Source: Syntrophaceae bacterium (GTDB lineage Bacteria > Desulfobacterota > Syntrophia > Syntrophales > UBA2192). Taken from it: DNA of 64,000 nucleotides. A model generated the notes under the pieces. It made no database searches, was not told where the DNA came from, and saw only the letters and a program-made list of their open reading frames with translations. Where the stretch lies: assembly GCA_013177795.1 (NCBI GenBank), contig JABLXY010000001.1:1-64000 (forward strand), read 5' to 3'. The position numbers and the translations under genes were made by a program. Below, in pieces: positions 8,546 to 17,080 of the stretch. The first letter of the stretch is position 1. Each line of letters starts with the position of its first letter.

Positions 8546-9601
8546 TTAGTATCCGCTCATGGCGACGGACAGAGGCATCTTCATCCTGGGTGCCGGTTTC
8601 TTGCCTCTCATCATCCTCGTGCTGTAGCCGGTGACGCTGTCGGCCTTGAGGTCGAGGAGCCGCTTGGCGCCCAGTTTCACGATGAATTCCTCCCAGTTCT
8701 TGGGCCCGTAGACCCACTCGTCGAGCCACTTCTTCATGTCTTCGGGGTTCCTGGACGCGGCGTCCATGCCCCTCATGAAGGGTGCGTCGTAGTCGTAGTA
8801 GAAGGGAACGGAGCTCGGGAAGGCGCCCCAGGGGCATTCCACGATGGCATCCACCACGAAGTAGGGGATCTGGTTGGCCTCGGGCACCTTTCTCATTTCG
8901 GACTCGGGGACGATTTCCTCGGCCAGGATGACGACCTTGTCGGCCGCGTAGGCGATTTCCTTGTCGATCGTGCCGACGCCGCGCCAGCGCGCCGTACCCT
9001 TGTCGCCCGCCTGGGCGACGTGGATGACGGCCAGCTCGGGCCGTGCGGCGGGCAGCAGGATCGTCTCACCCTCGCCCCAGAAAGGCTCTTCGAACTGGAT
9101 GAACTTCTTCTTGGGGATCTTCGGGTTCTTGCCGTCGCGCATGCCGGCCCTGCCGAGCGCGTCGTACTTGGGGTTGTAGAGGTCGGAGCCGAGCGGCGCG
9201 TTGTAGGGAATGAACGGCGCGCCGATCGCACCGGCCAGGAAACGCATGGCCATTGCGCCGTGCGAGTAATCCTCGAGAATCATCTCCCCCTTCTTGTAGC
9301 GCCTCTCGAGGTTGACGTCCAGCTTTCCGGCCATCTCGCCCCAGCCCATCCAGTCCGTCTCGTAGATCTTCATGGCGCCGGCCGCATTCAGCAGCCAGGT
9401 GCAGCAGCTCCCGTGACGGTCAATGACGTGCAGGTTCTTCACCCCCTGGCGCACCGTCTGCCAGGCAAAGGCGAAGGGGTTCCGGTTGAAGCCCGTGAAA
9501 CCACTCCAGGCGACCATGGCCCCGTCGTGCATGAAAGCCTTGCAGGCTTCCTCGAGGGACATGATCTGTGCCTTTTTGGTCTGTGTGCGAAGCCGTGGCA
9601 T
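8546..9601 (-). CDS. CoA-transferase subunit A (glutaconate CoA-transferase-like)
   Basis: A 351-residue subunit A of family I CoA-transferases, slightly longer than the usual 320. The N-terminal HDGAMVAWSGFTGFNRNPFAF matches the glycine-rich start of the family, followed by PFIPYNAPLGSDL, a VIHVAQAGDKGTARWRG segment and ILAEEIVPESEMR. The ATG at 9601 has a near-ideal ribosome site (AAAAGGAGGTAACA). It is the first gene of a - strand set A, B, acyl-CoA dehydrogenase. Function depends on pairing with subunit B; the acid partners cannot be read. Confidence 0.85.
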   Translation of the reverse strand: MPRLRTQTKKAQIMSLEEACKAFMHDGAMVAWSGFTGFNRNPFAFAWQTVRQGVKNLHVIDRHGSCCTWLLNAAGAMKIYETDWMGWGEMAGKLDVNLERRYKKGEMILEDYSHGAMAMRFLAGAIGAPFIPYNAPLGSDLYNPKYDALGRAGMRDGKNPKIPKKKFIQFEEPFWGEGETILLPAARPELAVIHVAQAGDKGTARWRGVGTIDKEIAYAADKVVILAEEIVPESEMRKVPEANQIPYFVVDAIVECPWGAFPSSVPFYYDYDAPFMRGMDAASRNPEDMKKWLDEWVYGPKNWEEFIVKLGAKRLLDLKADSVTGYSTRMMRGKKPAPRMKMPLSVAMSGY

Positions 9602-10306
9602 TGTTACCTCCTTTTCGGTACTCGTAGAGCCCCACGATCAGTAATGATAATGAGCACGAAAGACTCCCCCAATAATCCTGAAATCCGGCGGTTCACCTCC
9701 TTTCCGGTCGAATATGAGAAAAGCTCAGTCTCGCGGACGCTGACGCTTTGCTCTGGCCCGATTGCGACGCGGTAAATCCCCCTCAGGGTCGTCCTGCCCG
9801 GCGCGGGCGCAACTCCACTGTGCTTGACTATTTGTGGGAACGGGTGAAACCAGGGGCAATGCCGTCTCTCCTGTGGGCCCCTGGATACGATACCGGTTTA
9901 TCGATGGGGTTTGCCTCGCGGAATGCCTGTTTCAGCGGCCCCGCCTCTGGTTGACTGCGTTCCCTATCGATATCCCCGCTGGGCGGGGAAACTGGTCATC
10001 GGGTGAGCGGAGGATATGAGGCACCCGGAACCGTGAATCCCGGGTGTTGCCATGATTGTAACGCTACATCGGCTTTATATTAATCGCGGCCGCACTGTCA
10101 AGAAAAAATTGGCCTTTTCCCCGGAAAAAACAGTCCAGGAGCACCGCCCCGGCCGACTGCCCCAACCCCAATCGTCGGACCCCCGGTCTTTTGTTTCAAT
10201 TCGGGGTCGATAGTGGTATAAACTCAAAACCTGTGATGAAACACTGCCTGTCCCGACAGCGGGCCCGGACAGGTCGAATAGACAGACCCGTGACGGAGGT
10301 ACTTGA
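9602..10306. other. 705-base divergent gap with dense inverted repeats
   Basis: No protein gene is supported. The segment 9860-10048 holds several inverted repeats: CCAGGGGC with GCCCCTGG (about 9851-9885), CGATA-CCGGTT-TATCG, ATATCCCCGC (9970-9979) with GCGGAGGATAT (10007-10017, one bulge), CCCCGC-TG-GCGGGG nested inside, and CACCCGG with CCGGGTG (about 10022-10046). It separates the - strand CoA-transferase from the + strand prsT. It could hold both promoters, a structured leader or a small RNA. It does not match the riboswitch, 6S, SRP, tmRNA or RNase P cores I compared it with. Confidence 0.4.
10267..10284. repeat. 9-bp GAAYAGACN spacer repeat, site 1
   Basis: GGACAGGTC and GAATAGACA are two adjacent units of the degenerate 9-bp repeat that recurs in front of eight other genes up to 26 kb. 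This is the first and shortest site, just before the ribosome site of prsT. Confidence 0.5.
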
Positions 10307-12586
10307 ATGCATTATCGGAATCGTTGGACGTGGGCCCTCGTGGCGGTTCTCTGCATGGTCCTTCCGGCGGGTATGGCAGGCTGCAGCAAGGAGAGCAAGA
10401 AGGAGAGCCATTTCAAGAAGGGCGAGGCCTACCTGGCGGAGAGCAAGTTCCGGGAGGCCGTCATCGAATTCAAGAACGTCCTGCAAATCGATCCCAACGA
10501 CTCGAAGGCCCAGCACAAACTCGGCATGGCCCAACTCGGGGCGGGAGACCCCCGCGAGGCCCATGCCGCATTCAGCAAGGCGGTCGAGCTCGACCCGAAT
10601 TTCCTCGAGCCCCGCCTGCAACTGGGACGTCTCTACCTCATGGCACGGGAGCCCGAGAAGGCCCGCGAGCAGGCAAGGCTGATTCTCGAAAGGGACCCGA
10701 AAAACGCCCAGGGGCACCAGCTGATGAGCATGGTACACCTTGGTGACCGCAAGCTTCCCGAAGCCATCGCCGCGGCCGTAAAGGCCGTCGAGGCCGACCC
10801 GAAGAAGGCGGAGTCCCATCTGAACCTTGCCGGGCTCTACATCCTGAACAAGGACCTGCCCAAGGCCGAGGAGGCCTTCAAGGCCGCCGTGGCTGCCGAG
10901 CCCGGCTCCGTTCAAGCACGGCTGGCCCTTGCGGGCTTTTACGCGCGATCGGGCAGGCAGAAGGAGGCCGAGGAGGCCTATATCGAGACGACGAGGCTCG
11001 CCGGCAAGGAGACGACGGCCTGGGTTGCCCTCGGGAACTTCTACATCTCGCAGAGGCGCCTCGAGGATGCCGAGAGGCAATTCGTACAGGCCGCAGAGGT
11101 CGCCCACAAGAAGGCCGCAGCCCTCGTCTACCTGGGCGACTTCTACATGGCGTGGAACAAGCGCGACAAGGCCCTCGAGGCATACAAAAAAGCAGCCGAC
11201 AGCGAACCCGACAGCGTCGCGCCGCAGGTGAAGCTGGCCGAGCACTACTTGGCCGACCGCAAGACCGACGAGGCCTCCAAGGCCCTCGAGAAGATACGGA
11301 AGATCAACCCCAAGAGCCACGAGGCGACGATCATCCAGGGCCAGATCCACGTGGCGAAAAACGAGTTCGCGGAGGCCATCACGCTGCTTCAGGGCTACCT
11401 GAAGGACAACCCCAAGTCGGCCGCGGGACACTACTATCTGGGTCTTGCCCAGTTCGGCAACCGTGACGTGCAGCAGGCCAAGGCCCGGATCACCGAGGCC
11501 ATCAACCTCAACCCCCGCTGGCTCGAGCCGAGGCTCGTCCTGGCCGACATGGCCCTTTCGACGGGCGACAGCAAGACGGCCATCGAGACCCTGCAGGCTG
11601 TTCTCAAGGAAGACCCGAAGAACACCCGCGCGCTGATGGGGCTAGGCAATGCCTATGTCGTAAGGGGTGACTGGGGGCGGGCGGGGAGCACCTTCGAGGA
11701 ACTCATCAAGATCAACCCCCAGAACGCCGCGGCCTATGTCCAGTCGGGGCGAGTCTACCTTGCCCGCAAGCAGGAGAAGGAGGCCCTCGCCCGCTTCGAG
11801 AAGGCCCTTATGCTTCAGCCCGGCGCCGTCGAGCCCATGCGTTACATCGTCAACTCCCACATGGCCCAGGGCGAGACTCAGAAGGCCATCGAACGGGTCG
11901 AGACACAGCTCAAGGCCTCCCCGGGCAACCCCTATTTTTATAATCTCCTCGGGGCACTTTACGAAACGAAGAAGGATACGGCATCGGCCGAGCAATACTA
12001 CCGTAAATCCATCGAGTCCGACCCCGGCGCGCCCGATCTCTATGTGTCGATTGCCAGCTTCTACGTGAGGCAGAACATGGCCGACAAGGCCGTAGGCGAA
12101 CTCAACACTGCCCTGCAGAAGAACCCAAACTCGATTTCAGCCCTCATGGCACTGGCCGGCATCTACCAGGGCCAGAACAAGAACGACCTTGCGAAGGAGA
12201 ACTATAGGAAGATCCTGAAAATCAACCCCAAATTCCCGCCGGCGGCAAACAACCTGGCCTACATTTACGCCGACGAGAACACAAATCTCGACGAGGCCCT
12301 CACACTGGCCCAGGCTGCCAAGGAGGCCCTTCCCGACAACCCCTACATGGCCGACACCCTGGGGTGGGTCTACTACCGAAAGAACGTCTACACAAGGGCC
12401 ATCGTCTACCTGAAGGAAGCGGCAGAAAAGCTTCCCAACCAGCCCATGGTCCGCTACCACCTCGGCATGGCCTATCACAAGAACGGCAATGCCGACCTCG
12501 CCCGGAAAGAGCTCACGAAGGCCCTCGAACTCGATCCGAAATTCAAGGGAAACGAGGAGGCGAGGGCAATCCTACAAAAAAAGTAA
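10307..12586 (+). CDS. prsT: PrsT: XrtA/PEP-CTERM system TPR lipoprotein
   Basis: A 759-residue lipoprotein built almost wholly of tetratricopeptide repeats. The signal peptide ends in the lipobox GMAGC with the lipidated Cys26. The mature part begins SKESHFKKGEAYLAESKF and FKNVLQIDPND, which is characteristic of the PrsT family found with prsK, prsR and exosortase genes. About 20 TPR units of 34 residues follow (for example the A-x-G-x-A-Y type helices in MGLGNAYVVRGDW). It should sit in the periplasm on a membrane and act as an assembly or interaction scaffold for exopolysaccharide export or PEP-CTERM sorting. The ATG has GGAGG nine bases upstream. It ends at a terminator and is likely its own transcript. 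Confidence 0.9.
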   Translation: MHYRNRWTWALVAVLCMVLPAGMAGCSKESKKESHFKKGEAYLAESKFREAVIEFKNVLQIDPNDSKAQHKLGMAQLGAGDPREAHAAFSKAVELDPNFLEPRLQLGRLYLMAREPEKAREQARLILERDPKNAQGHQLMSMVHLGDRKLPEAIAAAVKAVEADPKKAESHLNLAGLYILNKDLPKAEEAFKAAVAAEPGSVQARLALAGFYARSGRQKEAEEAYIETTRLAGKETTAWVALGNFYISQRRLEDAERQFVQAAEVAHKKAAALVYLGDFYMAWNKRDKALEAYKKAADSEPDSVAPQVKLAEHYLADRKTDEASKALEKIRKINPKSHEATIIQGQIHVAKNEFAEAITLLQGYLKDNPKSAAGHYYLGLAQFGNRDVQQAKARITEAINLNPRWLEPRLVLADMALSTGDSKTAIETLQAVLKEDPKNTRALMGLGNAYVVRGDWGRAGSTFEELIKINPQNAAAYVQSGRVYLARKQEKEALARFEKALMLQPGAVEPMRYIVNSHMAQGETQKAIERVETQLKASPGNPYFYNLLGALYETKKDTASAEQYYRKSIESDPGAPDLYVSIASFYVRQNMADKAVGELNTALQKNPNSISALMALAGIYQGQNKNDLAKENYRKILKINPKFPPAANNLAYIYADENTNLDEALTLAQAAKEALPDNPYMADTLGWVYYRKNVYTRAIVYLKEAAEKLPNQPMVRYHLGMAYHKNGNADLARKELTKALELDPKFKGNEEARAILQKK

Positions 12587-12611
12587 GGCCGCAAAGGGGC
12601 AATCTACAAAA

Positions 12612-12648
12612 AAAGGAGGTCGGTTTTTTCAGCCGGCCTTCTTTTTTG
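12612..12648 (+). terminator. Rho-independent terminator after prsT
   Basis: AGGAGGTCGG pairs with CCGGCCTTCT (two wobble pairs) around a TTTTTTCAG loop and is followed by a run of T. It lies 26 bases past the prsT stop and isolates prsT from the export operon. Confidence 0.85.
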
Positions 12649-12649
12649 C

Positions 12650-13323
12650 TCTCTCCGCTACTAACGCGGAAAAATATAAATCGCCAATGTTTTCAAGTTA
12701 TTCCGCAAATTTGATGTAAAAATAACCGACAAATCTAGAAAATCTTAAGCCCTGGAACCCGCATCAGAGGGCGTTTTCAATGTAATACTTTAATATTGTT
12801 ATAGATTATCAAGTTTTTTAGAAGCCGTGTTTGGAATGATAGTTGCACCATCATAATGCAATACCGATCAGCACGTTCGCCTGAAAGCTCGCACTGCGGA
12901 AGTCTTTCACTGACGTCGCCTGGCCGGGTCTGTTCCTCTCCTCTCCCTTTAATCCAAGATCTGTATGGATACGGGTTTTGAGGAGTCGATGCATCGGTCT
13001 GATTCGATTCATTTTTTGAAAATTTGTAATCGAGGGGGCGAAGCTGTATCCAGGAAAGGAAATTTTGTTATTTCGGGCAAACGAATAATTCATACTTTCG
13101 TCGTATTGCTTTCCACAGTCGGTTGCGTAGAATACCTGTAAGTACGATGAGCAAGGGGATAATTATCGTAAAATTTTTTTACAATTATTTATTGCCAAGT
13201 CTGAAGCGGCCTTTTATAATGTGTTACACGTCGCCAGCCACTGTCGGTGCTGCTTACGGCATCGGAAACGCGTATCTCAGCGGGGCCGGACCGGCCTGGT
13301 TACCTGATTTTTGGAGAGAGAGG
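12650..13323 (+). other. AT-rich regulatory/leader region before the export operon
   Basis: There are 674 bases without a credible gene. The left part is AT-rich and holds GTTATAGATTAT (12798-12809), an IHF-like TATCAAGTTTTTT just after it, and a sigma-54 promoter match at 12831. The rest, about 475 bases, would be an unusually long untranslated leader. A 41-codon open frame from 12857 has no ribosome site and no coding character. Confidence 0.5.
12831..12847 (+). promoter_or_regulatory. Sigma-54 (-24/-12) promoter
   Basis: TTGGAATGATAGTTGCA keeps the invariant GG and GC with exactly ten bases between them and the full TTGCA of the -12 box. It departs from the consensus TGGCACG-N4-TTGC only in the non-essential part of the -24 box. 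An IHF-like site lies just upstream, as expected for activator looping. The next + strand gene is the polysaccharide export protein at 13324. PrsK at the far end of the locus belongs to a known RpoN-dependent system. Confidence 0.65.
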
Positions 13324-13986
13324 ATGAGAAGGCTTCAGATCGCAGGTCTGTTTCTGCTGGTGTATTGTCTCCTGTTAAATCCCATCCCGGGTTTGGCTCA
13401 ACAAACGGCCCCCGACTCCGGTAAACCAGAGAAGAAGGAATCCACGGCAAGGGACGAACTACAGAAGAAGCAGGCAAAGGCTGCCGTGGCAGCCGACAGC
13501 GGAACCTACGTCATCGGCCCCGAGGATGTCCTCTATATTTATGTCTGGAAAGAGGACAACCTGTCCCGCACCGTTCCCGTCCGCATGGACGGGATGATCT
13601 CCATTCCCCTTGTGGACGACGTGAAGGCGGCAGGCCTCACGCCTCTTCAGCTCAAGGAAGTGCTGCTGGCCAAGCTCCGGGAGTACGTAGACACCCCCGA
13701 TGTCACCGTCATCGTGACGGAGGCAAACAGCTACAAAATTTATGTCCAAGGCGAAGTGAGAACACCGGGGGTGATCCGTCTCCGCACGGAAACATCCCTC
13801 GTGCAGGCCATTGTCCTTGCAGGCGGCTTTACCGACTGGGCAGACAAGAAGAAGATCACGATCCTCCGCAAGGAGGGGGGCAAGGAATCCCGTATCCGGG
13901 TCAACTACAACAAGATCATCGACGGCGATGCGGGTCATCCGGACGTCATCCTCAAGTCCGGCGACATCATCATCGTTCCAAACTAA
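13324..13986 (+). CDS. XrtA-type polysaccharide export protein (Wza-like)
   Basis: A 220-residue protein with an N-terminal signal peptide (GLFLLVYCLLLNPIPGLAQQ) and no lipobox. The polysaccharide-export domain begins GTYVIGPEDVLYIYVWKEDNLS and is followed by a SLBB domain with VQGEVRTPGVIRL and ending KSGDIIIVPN. It is the short form typical of exosortase-linked clusters. It should form the periplasmic/outer-membrane exit channel for the polysaccharide together with the next beta-barrel gene. The ATG at 13324 follows AGAGAGAGG; the frame is open 201 bases earlier but without signal-peptide logic. It is the first gene of the main export operon, likely driven by the sigma-54 site at 12831. Confidence 0.9.
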   Translation: MRRLQIAGLFLLVYCLLLNPIPGLAQQTAPDSGKPEKKESTARDELQKKQAKAAVAADSGTYVIGPEDVLYIYVWKEDNLSRTVPVRMDGMISIPLVDDVKAAGLTPLQLKEVLLAKLREYVDTPDVTVIVTEANSYKIYVQGEVRTPGVIRLRTETSLVQAIVLAGGFTDWADKKKITILRKEGGKESRIRVNYNKIIDGDAGHPDVILKSGDIIIVPN

Positions 13987-14103
13987 TCCGACCAGCAGAA
14001 TGTCATTGCGAGAAGGCCTTGAGGTCGACTCGGCAATCCCAATCGTACACAGAGATTGTATTTTCTGCGACTCGCCGAGACCGGTCATTTTCCCTGATAG
14101 ATA

Positions 14104-14130
14104 GAATAGACAGCACAGACGGATTCAACC
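14104..14130. repeat. 9-bp GAAYAGACN spacer repeat, site 2
   Basis: Three units in register, GAATAGACA, GCACAGACG and GATTCAACC, fill the gap right before the ribosome site of the beta-barrel gene. Confidence 0.55.
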
Positions 14131-14148
14131 AAAAAGGAGGGGCTCTTT

Positions 14149-15561
14149 GTGAGACGAAAGCAATCGATCGCGCTGGCGTGTCTGTTTTTTCTACTTATCC
14201 TGGCAAACCATGCGGCCGGACAGGACAGTGCAGCAGGTACATCCGGCCCGTCCGGGTCAACCGCGCCCCCGGGGACTTCGGCGACGACTGAACGGTTGGC
14301 GCCGTTTACGATAACCGGAGAAAGGGGACCTGCCGGTCCTGTGCCTCTGCCCGGTGGGGCTCGTCTGGAATTGCGGCCCTTCGTGAGCGTCCAGGCGCGG
14401 TACACAAGCAACGTGGATCTTTCGCCCGACGGCCCAGGCAAGAAGGAGGACTGGATCACCACCATCTTCCCGGGGATCTCGTTCATCAGCAACGATGCGC
14501 GCCTCGGCGCGGAGTTGAATTACCGGGCCGGTTTCAACTTCTACGCCCACGAAAGCGAAAGGAACTACGTCAGCCACGACGGCCTTGTGAACCTTCGATA
14601 CAATCCCGACCCGCGTCTGACCTTCCGGCTCCGAAATTTTCTCCAGCGTTCCGACGAGCCTCGTCAGCAGCTTTTCGGGGCAGGTGAAACCGGCCATCTC
14701 CTGACGTCGTTTGCGGGCAGGCAGCGATACTGGCGCAACGTGGTCGAACCGGCCGTTGACTGGCAGTTCGCTCGGGAGAGCACAATCGGCCTGTACTATC
14801 GAAACAATATTCTTCGAAATGACAGCAGCGCATACGAGGACAGCACGGAGCACTATGTCAGCCCTCGTCTCACGTACTGGTTCGACCAGAGAAACGGGGT
14901 CGTCCTCGAGTACGGATACACGGACGGGGAGTTCCAGCGGTCACCCGATTTAACCGGACACAGGGCCTACGCGCGTTACAACCATCGCACAAGCGCCACA
15001 ACGACGCTTTTCGTGGATTACGAATTCTTGTCCCGTGACTACGACGACTCGGGCAACGACTACATCGTGCATGCTCCCGCCGTTGGGATCGATTATTGCT
15101 TCAGTCCAACGCTGACCGGTACAGCAAGGGCGGGTTACTTCCGGTGGGACCCCGACCGGGGGGATGCCGAGGACGGGTTCAACGGATTGCTCAGCCTCAC
15201 GCAGAGGGACAGGCTGACAACGTACACCCTGATCCTCGAAGGAGGCTACCGCGAAGATTTGTTCTCTGCGGAAAACTTGGGTTTCACTCAGTACTACCGT
15301 GCTTCGGCTGTAGTGAGTCATCGCTTGACAGAGCGGTTCTCCGCGGGATTGGTCGGAATCGTCGAGCGGACGGACTTTGCCCAGAACCCGCGAAAGGACT
15401 GGCTCTATACGGCAGATGTCACGGCAGACTACCGGGTTCTGCGGTGGCTCAGCATCGGTGTGCGGGTCGGCTATGCGGAGTGTGACTCGAATATCCCGAC
15501 CTCGAGCTACGACGAGTGGCATGCCTTCCTGACGCTGACAGCAAGCTACAACGTATTCTAG
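14149..15561 (+). CDS. Outer-membrane beta-barrel protein of the export operon
   Basis: A 470-residue protein with signal peptide (ALACLFFLLILANHAAGQ), a low-complexity Gly/Ser/Pro linker (about residues 25-65) and a long beta-barrel of alternating aromatic strands, for example LRPFVSVQARYTSNVDLS and ending YDEWHAFLTLTASYNVF with a C-terminal phenylalanine typical of BAM substrates. It resembles the putative beta-barrel porin 2 group found in XrtA loci. It could provide the outer-membrane pore for the polymer. The GTG start has AAAAAGGAGG eight bases upstream. It lies between the export protein and the chain-length determinant in the same direction. Confidence 0.82.
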   Translation: MRRKQSIALACLFFLLILANHAAGQDSAAGTSGPSGSTAPPGTSATTERLAPFTITGERGPAGPVPLPGGARLELRPFVSVQARYTSNVDLSPDGPGKKEDWITTIFPGISFISNDARLGAELNYRAGFNFYAHESERNYVSHDGLVNLRYNPDPRLTFRLRNFLQRSDEPRQQLFGAGETGHLLTSFAGRQRYWRNVVEPAVDWQFARESTIGLYYRNNILRNDSSAYEDSTEHYVSPRLTYWFDQRNGVVLEYGYTDGEFQRSPDLTGHRAYARYNHRTSATTTLFVDYEFLSRDYDDSGNDYIVHAPAVGIDYCFSPTLTGTARAGYFRWDPDRGDAEDGFNGLLSLTQRDRLTTYTLILEGGYREDLFSAENLGFTQYYRASAVVSHRLTERFSAGLVGIVERTDFAQNPRKDWLYTADVTADYRVLRWLSIGVRVGYAECDSNIPTSSYDEWHAFLTLTASYNVF

Positions 15562-15602
15562 CCTTTCCGTACGTCTTCGAACACAACGTTGATGATCTGG
15601 TC

Positions 15603-15646
15603 GAATGACCGAACAGCCTGAATGGACGCAATAGACTGACTAGACG
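15603..15646. repeat. 9-bp GAAYAGACN spacer repeat, site 3
   Basis: Five tandem units: GAATGACC (one base short), GAACAGCCT, GAATGGACG, CAATAGACT and GACTAGACG. They run almost to the start codon of the chain-length gene and take the place of a normal ribosome site. Confidence 0.6.
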
Positions 15647-15656
15647 GGTGCCGAAT

Positions 15657-17078
15657 ATGATCAACCCCGGCCGCTCCTACAACCTCGACGACTACAAGGA
15701 AATCTTCCTGCGCAGGAAGCTCTACTTTATTATCCCTCTCGTGGTCGTTTTCCTGGGCGCTTGCCTCGTTGCAGCTTTGACTCCGAGAAAATACATGGCG
15801 TCTACACTTGTCCTTGTCACGCCTCCGCGAATCCCGGCCGAACTGGTCCGGTCCACGGTAACCAGCGGCATCACGGAGCGGCTCAACTCCATCAGCCAGG
15901 AGATCATGAGCCGCACGAGGCTGGAGGCGGTCATCGACGAGCTGAAGCTCTTCCCAGAAGAGTCGAAGAAGATGGACCGTGAGGCTCTCGTCGCAATGAT
16001 GAGGCAGAATATCAAAGTGGAAATCCCTCAAAGAGCATCGGAAAACGTTGGCTATTTCGCAGTCAAATACACTTCGAAAGATCCTGTCATGGCGGCCGCC
16101 GTGGCAAACAAGATATCTTCGCTCTTCATCGAGGAGAATCTGAAACAACGAGAACAGCAGGCCGTCGGCACTTCGGAGTTCCTTTCGAACGAGCTCAAGA
16201 CGACGAAGGAGAAACTCGAGGCTCAGGGAAAAGAACTGGCGGACTACAAACGGAAGCATCTGGGGGAATTGCCGGAACAGAGGGATACAAACATCCGGCT
16301 CTTGGAGCAGCTTCAGCAGCTATACCAGCGCAACGAAGAGAGCCTGAGAGCGGCGCAAGACCGGCAGCTGCTGATCGGTAGGCAGATGAGAGAGCTGGAA
16401 AACCCTTCTGCGCAACCTGCTGAAGGAGCTTCAGGGACGAGGTCCCGGGGGAGTTTCGAGACCCAACTTGACGATATGAAGAAAAATCTGGCGGAGCTGC
16501 AGTCGCGATACACCGATCGACATCCCGATGTTGTGACCCTGAAGCGCAAGATCGCCGAAATGGAAAAGCGCAAGGAGGTCTTTAACATCAAAAACGATCC
16601 GCGCTATCGGGAACTCGCGAATAATATGACAGCGACAGAGATGGAGATCAGGCGCCTTCAGGAAGAAAGCGGCAAGCTGCGAGCACAAATCGGACAGTAT
16701 CGGGCCAGGATCGAGGGGGCCACCGTACGGGAACAGCAGATGTCCTCGCTCGTACAGGAGTATGAAAACACCAAGAGGCTCTATGAGTCATTATTGAAGA
16801 AGAGCGAAGAGGCCCAGCAAGCAGAAAATCTTGAGAGGCGTCAGAAGGGGGAGCAGTTCCGCGTGGTGGACCCGGCCAGGGTGCCTGACAAGCCTTTCCA
16901 GCCTGACATCCCAAAGATTTTACTTATGGGTCTCATTGCTGGTTTGGCCTGCGGCCTGGGGGGCATTTTCGCCCGTGAGCAAATCGATCGCTCCTTTCAT
17001 GACCCAGAGGATGTGGAGGCCACCCTAGGCCTCAAGGTGCTCGCCAACATCCCCAAAATCATCAGCAAGGCATCGTAA
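15657..17078 (+). CDS. XrtA-type polysaccharide chain-length determinant (Wzz/GNVR)
   Basis: A 473-residue co-polymerase. A Wzz domain surrounds the first membrane segment (YFIIPLVVVFLGACLVAAL, about residues 23-41). A long periplasmic coiled coil (about 170-400, rich in E/K/Q heptads) follows, then a second membrane segment ILLMGLIAGLACGLGGIF near residue 430 and a cytoplasmic tail ending in GLKVLANIPKI. It sets polymer length and recruits the kinase encoded downstream. The ATG at 15657 is preferred over a GTG at 15648; neither has a strong ribosome site because 9-bp repeats occupy the gap. The ATPase gene begins two bases after its stop. Confidence 0.9.
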   Translation: MINPGRSYNLDDYKEIFLRRKLYFIIPLVVVFLGACLVAALTPRKYMASTLVLVTPPRIPAELVRSTVTSGITERLNSISQEIMSRTRLEAVIDELKLFPEESKKMDREALVAMMRQNIKVEIPQRASENVGYFAVKYTSKDPVMAAAVANKISSLFIEENLKQREQQAVGTSEFLSNELKTTKEKLEAQGKELADYKRKHLGELPEQRDTNIRLLEQLQQLYQRNEESLRAAQDRQLLIGRQMRELENPSAQPAEGASGTRSRGSFETQLDDMKKNLAELQSRYTDRHPDVVTLKRKIAEMEKRKEVFNIKNDPRYRELANNMTATEMEIRRLQEESGKLRAQIGQYRARIEGATVREQQMSSLVQEYENTKRLYESLLKKSEEAQQAENLERRQKGEQFRVVDPARVPDKPFQPDIPKILLMGLIAGLACGLGGIFAREQIDRSFHDPEDVEATLGLKVLANIPKIISKAS

Positions 17079-17080
17079 CT

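Noticed and set aside
9620-9712. A 30-codon leader peptide ahead of the CoA-transferase A gene on the - strand
   Set aside because: Its GTG would overlap its own ribosome site and the peptide has no regulatory codon pattern; it is probably chance.
10196-11431. A 411-codon - strand open frame over prsT
   Set aside because: It mirrors the TPR codons (leucine/glycine-rich, no start logic) and disappears as a candidate once prsT is recognised.
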